64,000 nt of DNA from Siphonodentalium dalli (taxonomy: Eukaryota; Mollusca; Scaphopoda; Gadilida; Siphonodentaliidae): positions 132,497,990 to 132,561,989 of the forward strand of contig CP136067.1 of assembly GCA_032622095.1 (NCBI GenBank). Direction: 5' to 3'. The position numbers and the translations under genes were made by a program. The notes beneath the pieces were generated by a model. The model saw only the letters and a program-made list of their open reading frames with translations. It had not been told where the DNA came from and made no database searches. This document shows, one piece after another, positions 12,506 through 24,087 of this stretch (position 1 is the first letter of the stretch; each line of letters opens with the position of its first letter).

Positions 12506-12675
12506 GAGGTTGCCAGAGGGTGAATTTGGCGACGCTAGCCCGCTGGTCAGAATACGTCTCTAATTTCGAGGCTTGGGGAAAACAAGGTGTTTATAAATTA
12601 ATCGATATCGATATTCAAGCTACAAATCGGCATCATATCGGGATAGCGTCACTAATTTCACCCTCTGTGAACCTC
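12506..12675. mobile_element. GAGGT-ended MITE, longer copy (170 bp)
   Basis: Terminal inverted repeats of about 38 bp: GAGGTTGCCAGAGGGTGAAT at the left and the inverse of ATTTCACCCTCTGTGAACCTC at the right, followed inward by GACGCTAGCCCG. It shares its ends with the 79-bp copy 137 bp upstream. Confidence 0.7.
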
Positions 12676-12929
12676 ATTCTGCAAACAATATACACCATTT
12701 AAAGGCTTACATACGGAGAGGTAGGCAAGTTTGGGGCGATACCTGTCGTCGTCAAGCACCTATATTAAGAAAATGCACTCAATGTCATAACGTCGCTAGG
12801 AATCGCAGCCAACAATTGTATGCCGTGGAATTGCCATCTTCATATTCTCCAATCGGCAAGCGAAGCTGTGCCCGCTATAATGGGTTTCATATTTCAAAAT
12901 TAACAAGTGGTATAGGTGCGAGATAGAAC

Positions 12930-13545
12930 TTGTTGAGGGATGGATAAGAAAGCGGAAAATAAAGAAGAGATAGCGACATAATATATAGACGAGAAGAGAA
13001 AGAGAAAGAGGAAGAGCTTGTGAGCAATAGCCAAGGGTATATATGGGGAGAACGCGGTAAGTGAACAAATTAAACGGCGAGGGAAAGTAAGAGCAAGGTA
13101 CGAATGAGATATTAAAAGTGAAAACATTGAGAAAGAGAAGGGGAGCATAGGCGTATGGATCCAAATGTATTGAGTGAGTGAGTGAGTATTAGTGAATGAA
13201 TGAGTAGTGAGTGTGAGTGTGTGCGTGAGTAAGTGAGTGTGAGTGAGTGTGAGTGAGTGAGTGAGAGTGAGTGTGTTAGTGTGAGTAAGTGGGTAAATAA
13301 GTGTGAGTTGGTGAGTGATTGGGTGTGAGTGAGTGTGAGTGAGTGAGTGTGAGTGTGAGTGAGTGTGAGTGAGTGTGAGTGAGTGTGAGTGAGTGAGAGT
13401 GTGTAAGTGGGGGTGAGTGTGTGAGAGTGAGAGTGAGTGAGTGTGTGAGTGAGTGTGATAGTGTGTAAGAGAGTGAGTGAGAGAGAATTAGAGAGAGCGG
13501 GTGAGAGAATGAGAGAGAGTGGGAGTGAGAGAAGGGGGAGGAAGA
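12930..13545. repeat. GA-rich tract and (GTGAGT/GAGT)n microsatellite
   Basis: From about 12,950 the strand is purine-rich; from 13,165 to about 13,470 it is an irregular array of GTGAGT, GAGT and GTGT units, then a GAGA-rich tail to 13,545. A 146-codon minus frame across it is only Leu/Thr/His/Ser low-complexity and is not a gene. Confidence 0.9.
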
Positions 13546-13559
13546 AGAGCATGTAATTT

Positions 13560-14432
13560 GAAATAATTGCTATTGAATCGAAAGGATAGAGTGTGAGATC
13601 GGAGGAGAGAGCGTATATAGAGATACATGCATGTACATGTACATATAATACACGTACACATGACCAGTCACCATGCGAGAATCATACGGGTGTCAATGTG
13701 GCCACTATTATTGATGTGAGATGGACGAACATTAATGTTAAATATAACGATAAACTTGAAGATGTAGTTAAAAAAACTTAGGTATACTCACCACTGATAT
13801 AGCTTGTTAATGGTACGCGTGATCTTCAGTGACAAGTTCGTTGATGCGACTGTGCAAGCGGGACAAAACAGCGGGATGCAAGAATTATTGTTCTTGGACT
13901 TGGAATAACGATCGTTTCATTCACTGCGGACTTGTCGATCTATCGACAAACAGTCACGTGATAAAACACCGTCACCAGGTACCCGCGACAACACTGCTAG
14001 ACACAAAGCCACGAGTCCTCTATACCAATGCTACGTTACATTGTTGGTACAGTTTATTTTGAAATAACGACAATCGTGGTCGATATGAGTTCAGAATTTT
14101 AATGCGTCGATTCGTTATTATTGACTTCGAAAAGAACACGAACTCTCGGTGCAAACGTAGTCCGCAATGTATATAAGGCCGTTGAAGTTCACCCAGCTAT
14201 GCCAAAGCTAGTGCAGTATTAGCCCAAAATTTGTGGAGATCTGATGTTCTACTTAAGGGATCTACTTCATTCCCGAAAAGACTTTACAAGGCTATATGTG
14301 AGGCAACTCAAACATTTATACTAACTAGCAATCAATTTCGTTAGTCGCCAATCGTATTTCTGACTCACAATAAGTAGTTGCTCGAATTTGATAATCTTCA
14401 GAGACACAAATCAAAAATGATATAGCTATATG
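13560..14432. other. No recognisable feature
   Basis: Unique sequence between the microsatellite and the Helitron. Frames are under 80 codons and motif-free. Confidence 0.4.
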
Positions 14433-17185
14433 TCTATATCTATATTTGCGAATGTCTGTCTGTCTGCCTGTCTGTCTGTCTGTCTGTGTTCTATAGAAAT
14501 TCACAGGGGACCATCTAGATGATGCCAAAGGGGTCTACTAGGAGTAACTTTTTACGAGAAAGATAATGGTCGGGAGTAGAATTTTCTAAAGTCACGCCGT
14601 TGTTGTCAGGGGCAGAAAAGGGGGAGGGGCAGAAAAAAAATTGTCGCCGATTGCCACCAAACTTATATATAATCATCCCCATAATATGAGGAATCTAATG
14701 GCGTGGTTTAAATTTGGCAAAAGTCGCGCCGTTCGCGTCAGGGGTGCCCGGCAGGGGGGGGGGGCAGATTTGTTTTCTGTCGCCGATTGATTGCCACGAA
14801 ACTTACATATAATCATCCCCATGATATGAAGAATCCAACGGTGTGGTTTAAATATGTCAAAAGTGGCGTCGTTTGAGTCAGGGATGAACGGAAGGGAAGA
14901 GGGTCACCAAAATTGATAAAACTAATTTTAGCGCCGATTTCCACCAAATTGATATATATTCTTCTTCATGATACAAGGAATCTAATTGTGCGATTTAACG
15001 CCAAATTGTTGTTTTTGGATGAGAGATTGGGAGGGGGTGGGCACTAAATTTGATACTAAGTCGCCGATTGCCACCACACTTATACAAAATCATCCCATGG
15101 TATGAGGAGTCTAATGGTGTGGCTTTTATCTGTCAAATGTGGCCTCATTCGAGTCATGGTTGCATTGAAAGGGACAGGGGCACCAACATTGATGCACAAT
15201 TTCTTTAGCGCCAATTTCCACCAAATTGATACACGTTCTTATCCATGATACGAGGAATCTAATCGTGATTTAAAGACGCCATAGTGGTGCTGTTTGGGTG
15301 AGAGATGGAGAGGGGAGGGATTGGCACCAAATTTGATAAAAAAAATTGTTTAGTCGCCGATTATCACCAAACTTATAAACAGTCATCTCCATGATATCAG
15401 GAGTGTAATCGTGTGGTTTAAGGATGTCACAAGTGGGGCCATTCGAGTCAGTGGTGTGTAGAGATGAGAGGGACACAAGACATTATATCTATATGTTTAG
15501 TGCCGATTTCCACCAGATTGATACATATTCTTCTCCGTGATACGAGGAATCTTATCACGTGGTTTAGATACACCAAATTGGTGCCCTATGGGTGAGAGAT
15601 GTGGGGACCTTAAATTTTATACGAATTTGTATACTCGCCAATTTTCACCAATTTCATATATATGCATCTCTAATCTCCAATGAGTCTTAGTGTGTGCAGC
15701 TTGAGTCCGAAATAGGGACGGGAGGGTCACCAAAACTGATACAAAATATTTTTAGTACCAATTACCATCAAATTCAGACACGTTCTTCTCAAATGATACA
15801 AGAAATAAAATCGTGCTGTCTGTCTGTCATTTTGTCTGTCTGTGTGCGTTCTATATATAACTTCACGCGGTACAATCGAGATGGCACCAAGGCGTTCTAC
15901 GATGGGTAACTTTTTACAAGGAAGATAATGGTGCGGGTTAAAATTTTCTAAAATGACGCTGTTGGTGGGAGGGGAAATTAAAACAATATGGTGAAATAGT
16001 TTTGTCGCTGATTTCCACCAAACGAATACATAATCACCTTCGCAATATGGCATTGTTCGAGTCAGCGTTGCATCAACAATTGATTTAATAAACCAAATTC
16101 ATACACGTTTTTCTCTAATGATATACCATGAATTAAATCACATTTGGTATCGTTTGCGTCACGGATGGCGAGCGGATATGCACTATCATTGATAAGATTG
16201 CTATTCGCCAATATCCACATATAAGTTATATACAGTCACCAGGCCATATCCATATAATTTTAAGTAGTTGGGCGTTCACATTTCACAATCCCGACATATG
16301 GTGACCCACATAAGTCACTTGAACAATTACATCTTCTTAACAGTCATATTTATATGGGAATGGCAATCAAGGCATTCACACAATGAGCTAGCAAAAAGCG
16401 ATAACTAGAAGAAGCATTAAACGTATATTTATCATTCTATTGAAGAGATACATATATTCGTGCAAACTGAGAGACCTTGAACCGTCAGAGGATTGCATAT
16501 ATATAATACAAAAATTTAGTCTGTTCCATTCAATACAGTTTCCACAAAAAGTTACAATTTGTCAAGATATATGGAAGGCAAGTTCAAAAATAGTGGTCAC
16601 AGTGTGCAGTCAAATATAGTTTCTTCTGATATACAAGAAAATGCAGTTAGTAGCACAAGACTTTTCAGGATCCTACCAATACTGACATCTGACAAGGGTT
16701 TTAGAACAGACTCATCGACTGACATAACCAACTCAAAATCTCGCTCTGTGCCTGGCACACAGCTGATATATATGAGCAGCAACATTTCGTTTCATGGAGA
16801 TATGATAGCCAGGTGTCCTCGAGATCTTAGTCCAGCCCACTAGATTGATTGATACATCTCAATATGTAAAACCCAATTATCATCTTTTATCGAACTCATG
16901 TGTTTATGCTGTTCATGTGTCATATTATAACGTCTAATGCATACGCAGTTGTAAATAAATAAATACTTCATAATTTGTGGAACGGATTAATCGCGATAAA
17001 CAGAATGACAATTGACAAGGTGAGCCACTATTTATATTCCATGACTGTAATAATCATGTTCTGTGATGCTATTTGAATATACAATTTATGAGAAAACGTA
17101 TAATACTTTAAGCAAGAGCATTCTCTATTCCCAACAAATATCCACAGCATACATTAACCTGGGCAACACCGGGTAACCCTGCTAG
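14433..17185 (+). mobile_element. Non-autonomous Helitron, about 2.75 kb
   Basis: The left end begins TCTATATCTATATTTGCGAA and runs into CTGT repeats (14457-14487), as in known animal Helitrons that start with TC plus an AT-rich stretch. The right end has a short GC hairpin, ACCTGGGCAACACCGGGT (17157-17174), eight bases before CTAG, followed by T (17186). Hairpin plus CTRR-T is the diagnostic Helitron 3' terminus. No Rep/helicase frame is present, so it would depend on a helper. The interior is a degenerate tandem array. The base before the left end is G, not the usual A, so the exact 5' limit is less sure. Confidence 0.65.
14545..16230. repeat. Degenerate ~140-bp tandem array inside the Helitron
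   Basis: About eleven units carry GCCGATTKCCACCAAA, then ATAATCATCCCCATGATATG, GGAATCTAATSGTGTGGTTTA and GTTTGAGTCAGGG. Unit starts are roughly every 140 bp (near 14,650, 14,780, 14,930, 15,060, 15,215, 15,355, 15,500). A module with CTGT repeats followed by TTCTATA and GTAACTTTTTAC occurs at 14,455-14,600 and again at 15,815-15,960, giving a higher-order period of about 1.36 kb. Confidence 0.75.
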
Positions 17186-17186
17186 T
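17157..17186 (+). other. Helitron 3' terminus (hairpin, CTAG, host T)
   Basis: The stem ACCTGGG/CCGGGT with loop CAACA is followed by AACCCTG and CTAG|T. This is where rolling-circle transposition would end. Confidence 0.6.
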
Positions 17187-17606
17187 GATATATAGCCAAT
17201 AATGTGGTAACAATTTCAGTAACTCGATGCTGCACAAAAAAAGATAAAGGTACTGGTAAACTAGTGACTCCACACATAGTTTAATGTTTTCCTATGTAAA
17301 ACAATATCATGCATAAGAGAAGTGATCATTGTAAATATATGTGCTAATTGCCTTTTGCCCTCTGCTCTCACCCAACTGTAATCCAGCAGTTCATTATTCT
17401 TCTCATCATGCTCTGTATCTCTTCCTCTTACTTAATATTGTCTTCCACTTCTCAATGACCACTATATGTAATGTGTTTTTTTCTGAGGAGATGGCTCTAT
17501 ATAAGCATCTGATGCTTGTTGTGAAATCCTCTTCCCCCTTCTAGTCTTCTATTCATACATGTGTCATGTTTATAATTATATCTTTTTAGGAAGAAATAAA
17601 TATTGC
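17187..17606. other. No recognisable feature
   Basis: Unique sequence; a 67-codon frame at 17,341 shows no motif. Confidence 0.4.
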
Positions 17607-18084
17607 TTAAAGATACGGGCGGCGTTGGCAGTTGGTATGCTGTTAAAATATTCACCTCCATCAAAAACCGCCATGAACAGAAGGAATATTAAGATAGAGA
17701 CATACTTTGTTCTTATGTCAATCAAAAATATGGCATAAACAGTATGTTATTGTCAATCTTTTCCCTTTTGTTATGTAAATAAAAGCAAAAAACGTTACGT
17801 TCCCTGGCTCTTTTTTTAGATCCGGATATGGTAAACATAAAGATCGTCATTTGTTACTGTTTTCCTGATATGTGATTAACCAATATAATTGCGCTGTGTT
17901 ATGTAAACAGAAGCACAACTTCTGTAACACGAGCAGACGCTTGTTTACGTAAATCATTGCACGTCTCGACGACAATATACTATTTACGCTCTGATTATGT
18001 TTGGCATATGATCGGAACTGTATATATTTTGGTGTTACTTCTGTTGATGGCGATTTCTGCAACGAATGCCGCCCGTGCCTTTAA
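17607..18084. mobile_element. TTAA-flanked MITE, family 1, copy a
   Basis: TTAA (17607-17610), then AGATACGGGCGGCG; the right end reads CCGCCCGTGCC plus TTTAA with TTAA at 18081-18084. The interior (AAAACCGCCATGAACAGAAG, AACAGTATGTTATTGTCA, TGTGATTAACCA) matches the copies at 38,195 and 57,167. TTAA on both sides is the target preference of piggyBac-type transposases; assigning it there is inference. More diverged than the other two full copies, so probably older. Confidence 0.8.
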
Positions 18085-19234
18085 ACCAAAGCTAGTGTAT
18101 TGGTACTGGCATTAGGTACACATTTCAGTCTCCGATAGCTTACCTTGGGACATTATACATTAGTGTAAAGGATATTTTGATTTATTTTATATTGGAATGA
18201 GATAAGACTGGTATCGTTGATGATTTTACATGTATCGAAATAAATAGCTTTCCATTCTGTTGTATTGTTGTTTTAACCCTTTCAGTGCCATGGGCCGATC
18301 TCATCGGCCCTAATTTACGTTCTGTAAAATCGGCCCTAAAAAAAAAAGTTAAAACAAAAAAGTTTTTTTGTTTTTTAGATTTTTTTTGTTTTGGGTTGAA
18401 TTTGTTTTTGGTATGATTAAAGGGGTATTGTACACAGAGATAGGCAATTTTTTTATTTACTCCCATTGACATAACTTTCAAGTTAGATTGTGTTCGTGTT
18501 ATATGATTTTCGTATAAACCTAATTTAGCGACAAAAATATTGATCTTGGAAATAAAAATATTACGATTTCAAACTACGCGCCATGTTTTTGACCTTCACC
18601 GGAGAAGACGCAGGTTGCAGGATGAACCGGAAGTTCAATTGATACCTGCAATCTCTTCCATCGAACAATCTCACCCCCTATAAAAATACTTGACACTTTA
18701 TGAATCTTGTTTCTTCTCTTTTTTTCCAAATTGGTTATAGCGGGACTTCCTTTTGCATGTAACATGTTTTGTTCGCAACTCAATAATGTTCGTCGTAAAC
18801 GGCCGTCGATAAAAGACACCCAACATGAGAGATTTCAAGAACGGTAACTCGAAATGGCATAATTCGCCATTTTATGACTCCAGCCATAAATTCATTTATA
18901 TTAAATAATTCAATTTGACTTTTATGATAGCCTTCTAACCGGAACGTTTTCAGTAGACTAATACTTTCGACGCCTGATGTTGGGAACAACTCTGAGATGA
19001 ATGATATAAATCATTGCCTCGGGAGTTCACGGCTTTCGTCAAAGCAGGTTATTAATTTCCCACCTGTTCTGATGGAAGCGGCGCATACGTGTTCCAATCA
19101 AGTCATTGCCTCGTGAGTTCACTGCTTTCGTCAAAGCAGGTTATTAATTTCCCGCCTGTTTTGATGGAAGCGGCGCATACGTGTTCCAATCAAATCACGA
19201 CATCTGGAGTTCGGGACGTTTTCCTCTCAGCCCA

Positions 19235-19240
19235 TATAAA
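19235..19240 (+). promoter_or_regulatory. LTR TATA box
   Basis: TATAAA in CCCATATAAACCAG, directly downstream of the two 92-bp repeats. It is conserved in the 3' LTR at 23411-23416. Confidence 0.6.
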
Positions 19241-19375
19241 CCAGACAGAGCCAAGCTCTCACCCTTAGACTCACTCTTGTTTCTGAACGCACACTTGATA
19301 CTAACGTGCAGCGTGAGAAGATGTTGTATTATTCTCCGTGGCCACCTGATGGGGTGCACTTGTATATAGTTGTAC

Positions 19376-19381
19376 AATAAA
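19376..19381 (+). terminator. LTR polyadenylation signal
   Basis: AATAAA in GTACAATAAATGTC, about 140 bp after the TATA box, as expected for an R region ending in a poly(A) site. It is repeated in the 3' LTR at 23555-23560. Confidence 0.6.
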
Positions 19382-19604
19382 TGTCATCAACGTGTTTCCA
19401 AGAATTCCAACTTAATGGTTAGAACCTGTGGGACCAGTAGCCCGAGGGAGTGGTACAGGTCGTTGTGGTGCCGAGTAGCTGGACATTTCTTGGAATTCTT
19501 GGACAGGTGGACACGGAAGAAAAATATGAAGGAAGGAAGGAAGGAATAAAAGGTATGAGTATATTTGCAATTATTTGGCTTGGTTCACAACTCTTTATAG
19601 GTAG

Positions 19605-20260
19605 ATAGGTAGATGTAACTATAGGTTAAAATTGTTCCGTCAATTTTTCTATATAAGGTATACTTAGAAACTACTGTTGGGCCAGTATGTTTATTTCGAG
19701 TTGTGGTTGTTTCAAAAATCGTTGCGTCGATTTGAAATAAAGATTGCTTGTTTTTCGAAGTATTATTAGTTACATGTACGCTGGTCTAAATTTTTGTGCA
19801 AATTGGCCGTAATTATTAAAATTGAAAAATGTTATCAGCTAGAAGAAATAATCACTGGGATAAAAGTTATGTGTCCAGAGCAATGGTATCCAAGAATTGG
19901 GTAAGATTGGTTTGACAATCTACGCGAGAATGACTCCCAGTGAATTGTTAAATTATGCATGGTAGAGATATGGTGAAGAAGACACATTCTCACAACGAGT
20001 AATCTGTCGATTATATTAGTTTTTAATTGAATAATATGCGAGTAAAGCAAAAAAGTTGTTCAGGGAATTCACAGTTATAGTTTAAATTGTTGCGTCAATT
20101 TTTCTATATTAGGTATGCTTGGAAATTACTGTTGTATCAGCGTTTTCTATGTCAAATTGTTGTTTCAAAAATCGTTGTGTCGATTTGAAATAGAGATTGT
20201 TTGTTTTCGAGGTATTATTAGTTACATGTACGCTGGTCTAAATTATTACACCTTTATGCA
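19605..20260. repeat. Two diverged ~180-bp repeats in LTR-element interior
   Basis: A block with GTCAATTTTTCTATAT, TTTCAAAAATCGTTG, TCGATTTGAAATA and AGTTACATGTACGCTGG is found at about 19,620-19,800 and again at 20,075-20,250. Confidence 0.7.
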
Positions 20261-20264
20261 GGTT

Positions 20265-22270
20265 ATATAGGTATTAAATTTACTGATGATTTTAGGATGT
20301 TGTCAAGTTAATCAGTATGAGTTTAGTGAGTTCTGGTTTTGAACGAATTGTGGGTTCAATTTTTGTTAAGGCTGTTCTGTCGGTCAATTGAGCGTATAAT
20401 ATTAGTTTTATTGTGCTCAGATTATCCATTTGAAAACATTAGTTATTTATTACAGTTGTCAAGAAACTGGTCGCATCCAGCGAGATATAACTTTAAATAA
20501 AAGAAATTAGTTGAAGTAATTCGAAAAAAATTAAAATTAAAGACATTATAGTCACTTGAAGTTTGAAGTATGGTTTTGGAATGTTCCATTTAGCCAAATG
20601 GTTCCAATGTTTTGCAAAAATATCTACACGGATGGTTAGTGGTATTTTGGTTATGACACACCCGGATTGGGTTAAAATGTCGATTTCAAAATATATAGAT
20701 CGCTGCACATGTATCGTCATCGTATGTACGCATATACAAGGAACCAGAATGGTTTTAATGTGTTCAAGTTTCGAACAAACCAAGTTTGATCAGAGTTGAC
20801 AACTCGGAAAATAAGAAATGTAACTGAATAATAAACAAGAAAAGAATGAATAGAAAATGGATTGTGCCATGATAAAATCTGTTCCGGGAATAATTTGAGT
20901 GTCTGTGATTTACAACCAAACGGATATATGTCTAATATGTCTAAACTGTTTGTTGACGACACAAAATTCTTGGAACAAAAATAGTAAGAAAAAAGAGAAC
21001 TTACCTTTAATGGAATTTAAATAGATCCGAAAATAATCCTATAATTCCATGAAAATTGTACTGAATAAAGACACAATTTGTCATGAAGATATACTGTTAA
21101 AGACACATTTTGAACCATAGCTATGTTGAAAACATTAACATGAGAATTAGATCCAGGCAAAAAGAAAATTAGTACACCACGGGCTATTTCTAGCGAAAAG
21201 ACAAATGAGCTGGCATTTCGGGGTGCATATACAGGAGACAATGACCCCTGAATACTCGGGTCACTTCGATGAAAGACCACTGTTCACAACAGCAATGCAT
21301 AGATAACACTAGGAGTCGACACATGGCCTTAGGGTATTAATTATGCAAAATGGTCAAAACTGTCCACCCGGGACTGTAGGAACTAAAGTGGTTAATATAT
21401 ATATTTCATTTAGCAGTTAAGCTGTGGTCAGGAAAAATTTAAATGCGTATGGTGACCTATCTATTGATTTTAGTTAAAGGGACATGTGAAGGAAGATTAG
21501 CTTACGCATTCCATTTAAGAGTTGTCTGAGGTCATGAAAATATAAGTTAGTCGTTGTCTGAAGATTTTAAGTTTAAAGGGACATATGAGAATGAACTGGA
21601 AATACGTTTAAAGAGATAGCTGATGTCAGGAAATTAAAGTTTGTATAGTGAACTATTGAATTGTTTTAAAGGGACATATCATGATAATAATGTAAAGTAG
21701 GTTGTATTAAAAACCCATATATAATTAGCTTTGTGAACCAATAAGCCAAGCAAATTGTCTCATGAGTTGTACATTTTATTCCGTTTCACAAGGAATATAT
21801 ATATATATATAATCGATGGCATTTATATAAAATGTCCTTGGTGTGGGAGTTGTTTATGTTTATGAGAGTTGTTAGAATTTCAGTTTTTTCAAATTGAAAT
21901 GTGAATCGGTTACATTGTAATTTCAAGGTGATTTGACGGGTGTTCCCAAATGCGGGGCCCATGAGATTTAATTTGGCATTTTCACGGCAATGAAATAGAA
22001 GTTCGACTCGAAGTGCGTGGTTCCACACGCCGGTGCCAACAAGTTGGGACATTAAATGCTATAGAGCATTTGTACAAGTTCAATTGTACATGATGGTATA
22101 GGTGGGGGCCTTTATGCCCCAATTACAATGATAATCGGTAATGGTCATTTTCAAGGTTGAAATCGTGTTCTACACGTATAAGCGTGGTGTAACGCTATTG
22201 ACATTACCCAGATAATTCATTCAGTTCTTACACAACGTATATGAAGTCCTTTCCACTAGACAGTACTATG
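20265..22270. other. LTR-element interior, no coding motif
   Basis: AT-rich. Three loose repeats of TTTAAAGGGACATRTGA occur between 21,470 and 21,675. No catalytic motif of any retroelement protein was found in six frames. Confidence 0.45.
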
Positions 22271-22279
22271 TTGACCATT

Positions 22280-22615
22280 TATTTATGACCAAATTCAAGA
22301 TCGAGTTGAACTTTATTCATCTTTCGTATCGAAACAAGGCAAATATAGCCCTCGACAGGAAGTCACACCCTAGATATTAAACCATATTGACCCTGAACAC
22401 ATTTACGCCCAAATTCAAGATCAAGTTGGAAATTTATTCAACTTTCGTATCGAACAAGGCGGTTTAAGCCATGACGTGAAGTCGCACCATAGATATTAAA
22501 CCATATTAACCCTTAACCAATTTGCGCCTGAATTCAAGATCAAGTTGGAAATTTATTCAACTTTCGTATCGAAACAAGGCCATTATAACTTCCGACAGAA
22601 GTCATATCTGGATCA
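22280..22615. repeat. Three ~120-bp tandem repeats in LTR-element interior
   Basis: Each unit has AAATTCAAGATCRAGTTG, TTTATTCAACTTTCGTATCG, AACAAGGC and AGATATTAAACCATATTRAC. Starts are near 22,290, 22,412 and 22,533. Confidence 0.8.
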
Positions 22616-22813
22616 ATCGATCAATCATTCATATGGAGTCTAGCCAGGATGTACGGGAATGTCCGGGAAAGGCACCGTTGTTCTCCAACGCTGGATCTGG
22701 ATAAACCGATTAGTCAGAATATAGCCAAGATCTACGGGGTTAATAGGGAGAGGCACCATTAACTTCCAACGCTGGATCAGAACTAACTCTCCAGAACCAA
22801 AACTTATTCTAGG

Positions 22814-23055
22814 ATTATGACATTCTTCTGTTTCGGACCAATTCATAGCAATCGACGGTTTTGCTCGACTAAAGAAATTTCGGAGTGTGACATTCCTGTG
22901 ATGGGAACTTGTGGGATTATGACATTCTTCTGTTTCGGACCAATTCATAGCAATCGACGGTTTTGCTCGACTAAAGAAATTTCGGAGTGTGACATTCCTG
23001 TGATGGGAACTTGTGGGATTATGACATTCTTCTGTTTCGGAACAATTCATATTCC
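22814..23055. repeat. 102-bp tandem repeats (2.3 copies)
   Basis: ATTATGACATTCTTCTGTTT starts at 22814, 22916 and 23018, so the period is exactly 102 bp, and the first two units are almost identical. Because 102 is divisible by three, open frames persist on both strands (84 codons plus, 192 codons minus at 22640-23218, with a 34-residue repeat). I see no family resemblance and regard coding as unproven. Confidence 0.8.
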
Positions 23056-23129
23056 AAATGGGATAGTTTAAATCTCTCATCAAGTTTTTTGTCTTAGGAC
23101 AAAAATCTTGAAAAAGGTGATATGAGTTA

Positions 23130-23636
23130 TGTAATACTTTCGACCCCTGATGTTGGGAACAACAACTCTGAGATGAATGATATAAATCATTGCCTCGGGA
23201 GTTCACGGCTTTCGTCAAAGCAGGTTATTAATTTCCCACCTGTTTTGATGGAAGCGGCGCATACGTGTTCCAATCAAGTCATTGCCTCGGGAGTTCACTG
23301 CTTTCGTCAAAGCAGGTTATTAATTTCCCGCCTGTTTTGATGGAAGCGGCGCATACGTGTTCCAATCAAATCACGACATCTGGAGTTCGGGACGTTTTCC
23401 TCTCAGCCCATATAAACCAGACAGAGCCAAGCTCTCAACCTTAGACTCACTCTTGTTTCTGAACGCACACTTGATACTAACGTGCAGCGTGAGAAGATGT
23501 TGTTGTATTATTCTTCGTGGCCACCTGATGGGGTGCACTTGTATATAGTTGTACAATAAATGTCATCAACGTGTTTCCAAGAATTCCAACTTAATGGTTA
23601 GAACCTGTGGGACCAGTAGCCCGAGGGAGTGGTGCA
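23130..23636 (+). repeat. 3' LTR
   Basis: A second copy of the 18957-19457 repeat, with the 92-bp duplication starting at 23187 and 23279, TATAAA at 23411 and AATAAA at 23555. It begins TGTAATAC and ends GTGGTGCA. Confidence 0.75.
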
Positions 23637-23967
23637 ACACATCGTCGACTCAAATACGTTGTTTTAAAATATAATATTGATATTAGATCGCAATTGTTAC
23701 CGGGAATTTATTGAAATTGGCGTACAGTACCCCTTTAAGCATGATATAGCAAAAATAAATCAAACTGGATAAAACCTTAGGGGCATGTTATAACTCAAAA
23801 CTTTCACCAAGTATTCACAGTAATAATTTTGATGCCCATGAAAAACGTAAGATTCCCTGGCACTAAACCTACAAAATAAGTCTGTTAAAGAATATAAGAC
23901 AAAATTATTAAAATTGTAAAAAATTGTAAAAAGTAATAACAAATGATGAAACATTAATGTTGTTACG

Positions 23968-24039
23968 CCAATGCATTCTCTTATATGTGCGAGACGACCT
24001 ATAGTCGACTCGCCTCGCATATATAAGAGAATGCATTGG
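23968..24039. repeat. Foldback hairpin, 26-bp arms
   Basis: CCAATGCATTCTCTTATAT at 23968 pairs with ATATAAGAGAATGCATTGG ending at 24039. The 26-bp arms match at 24 positions, with a 20-bp loop. Confidence 0.75.
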
Positions 24040-24087
24040 TACAGGGTATATGGGTTGATACAAAAATCGGACCTGGCACTGAAAGGG

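Larger units (their letters stand above)
18957..19457 (+). repeat. 5' LTR with two 92-bp U3 repeats
   Basis: A 92-bp unit containing CTTTCGTCAAAGCAGG and GATGGAAGCGGCGCATACG starts at 19011 and again at 19103, upstream of a TATAAA box, like the enhancer repeats of retroviral-type U3 regions. The first two bases of this copy (AC) differ from TG in the other LTR. Confidence 0.75.
18957..23636 (+). mobile_element. Non-coding LTR retrotransposon (LARD-like), 4.7 kb
   Basis: Two direct terminal repeats of about 500 bp (18957-19457 and 23130-23636) flank 3.7 kb. The repeats differ at only about ten positions and small indels, so insertion was fairly recent. The 3' copy begins TGTAATAC and the 5' copy ends GTGGTACA, which gives the expected TG...CA and a matching TGTA/TACA end inversion. 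No Gag, protease, reverse transcriptase or integrase frame is visible; the interior holds several tandem repeats. It would need proteins from another element. TGGTGCCGAGTAGC 10 bases after the 5' LTR starts with TGG as a tRNA primer site would, but I cannot name the tRNA. I found no clear target-site duplication. Confidence 0.75.
18417..23738. mobile_element. TTAA-flanked element with AGGGGTAYTGTAC ends (interrupted)
   Basis: TTAAAGGGGTATTGTAC at 18417 is mirrored by GTACAGTACCCCTTTAA ending at 23738, a 17-bp inverted repeat with one mismatch. It lies wholly inside the 18273-24091 element and itself contains the LTR retrotransposon. Confidence 0.55.

Noticed and set aside
13112-13552. 146-codon minus frame
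   Set aside because: Pure Leu/Thr/His/Ser low complexity from the GTGAGT microsatellite.
16559-16843. 94-codon plus frame
   Set aside because: No motif, and it lies inside the Helitron's non-coding part.
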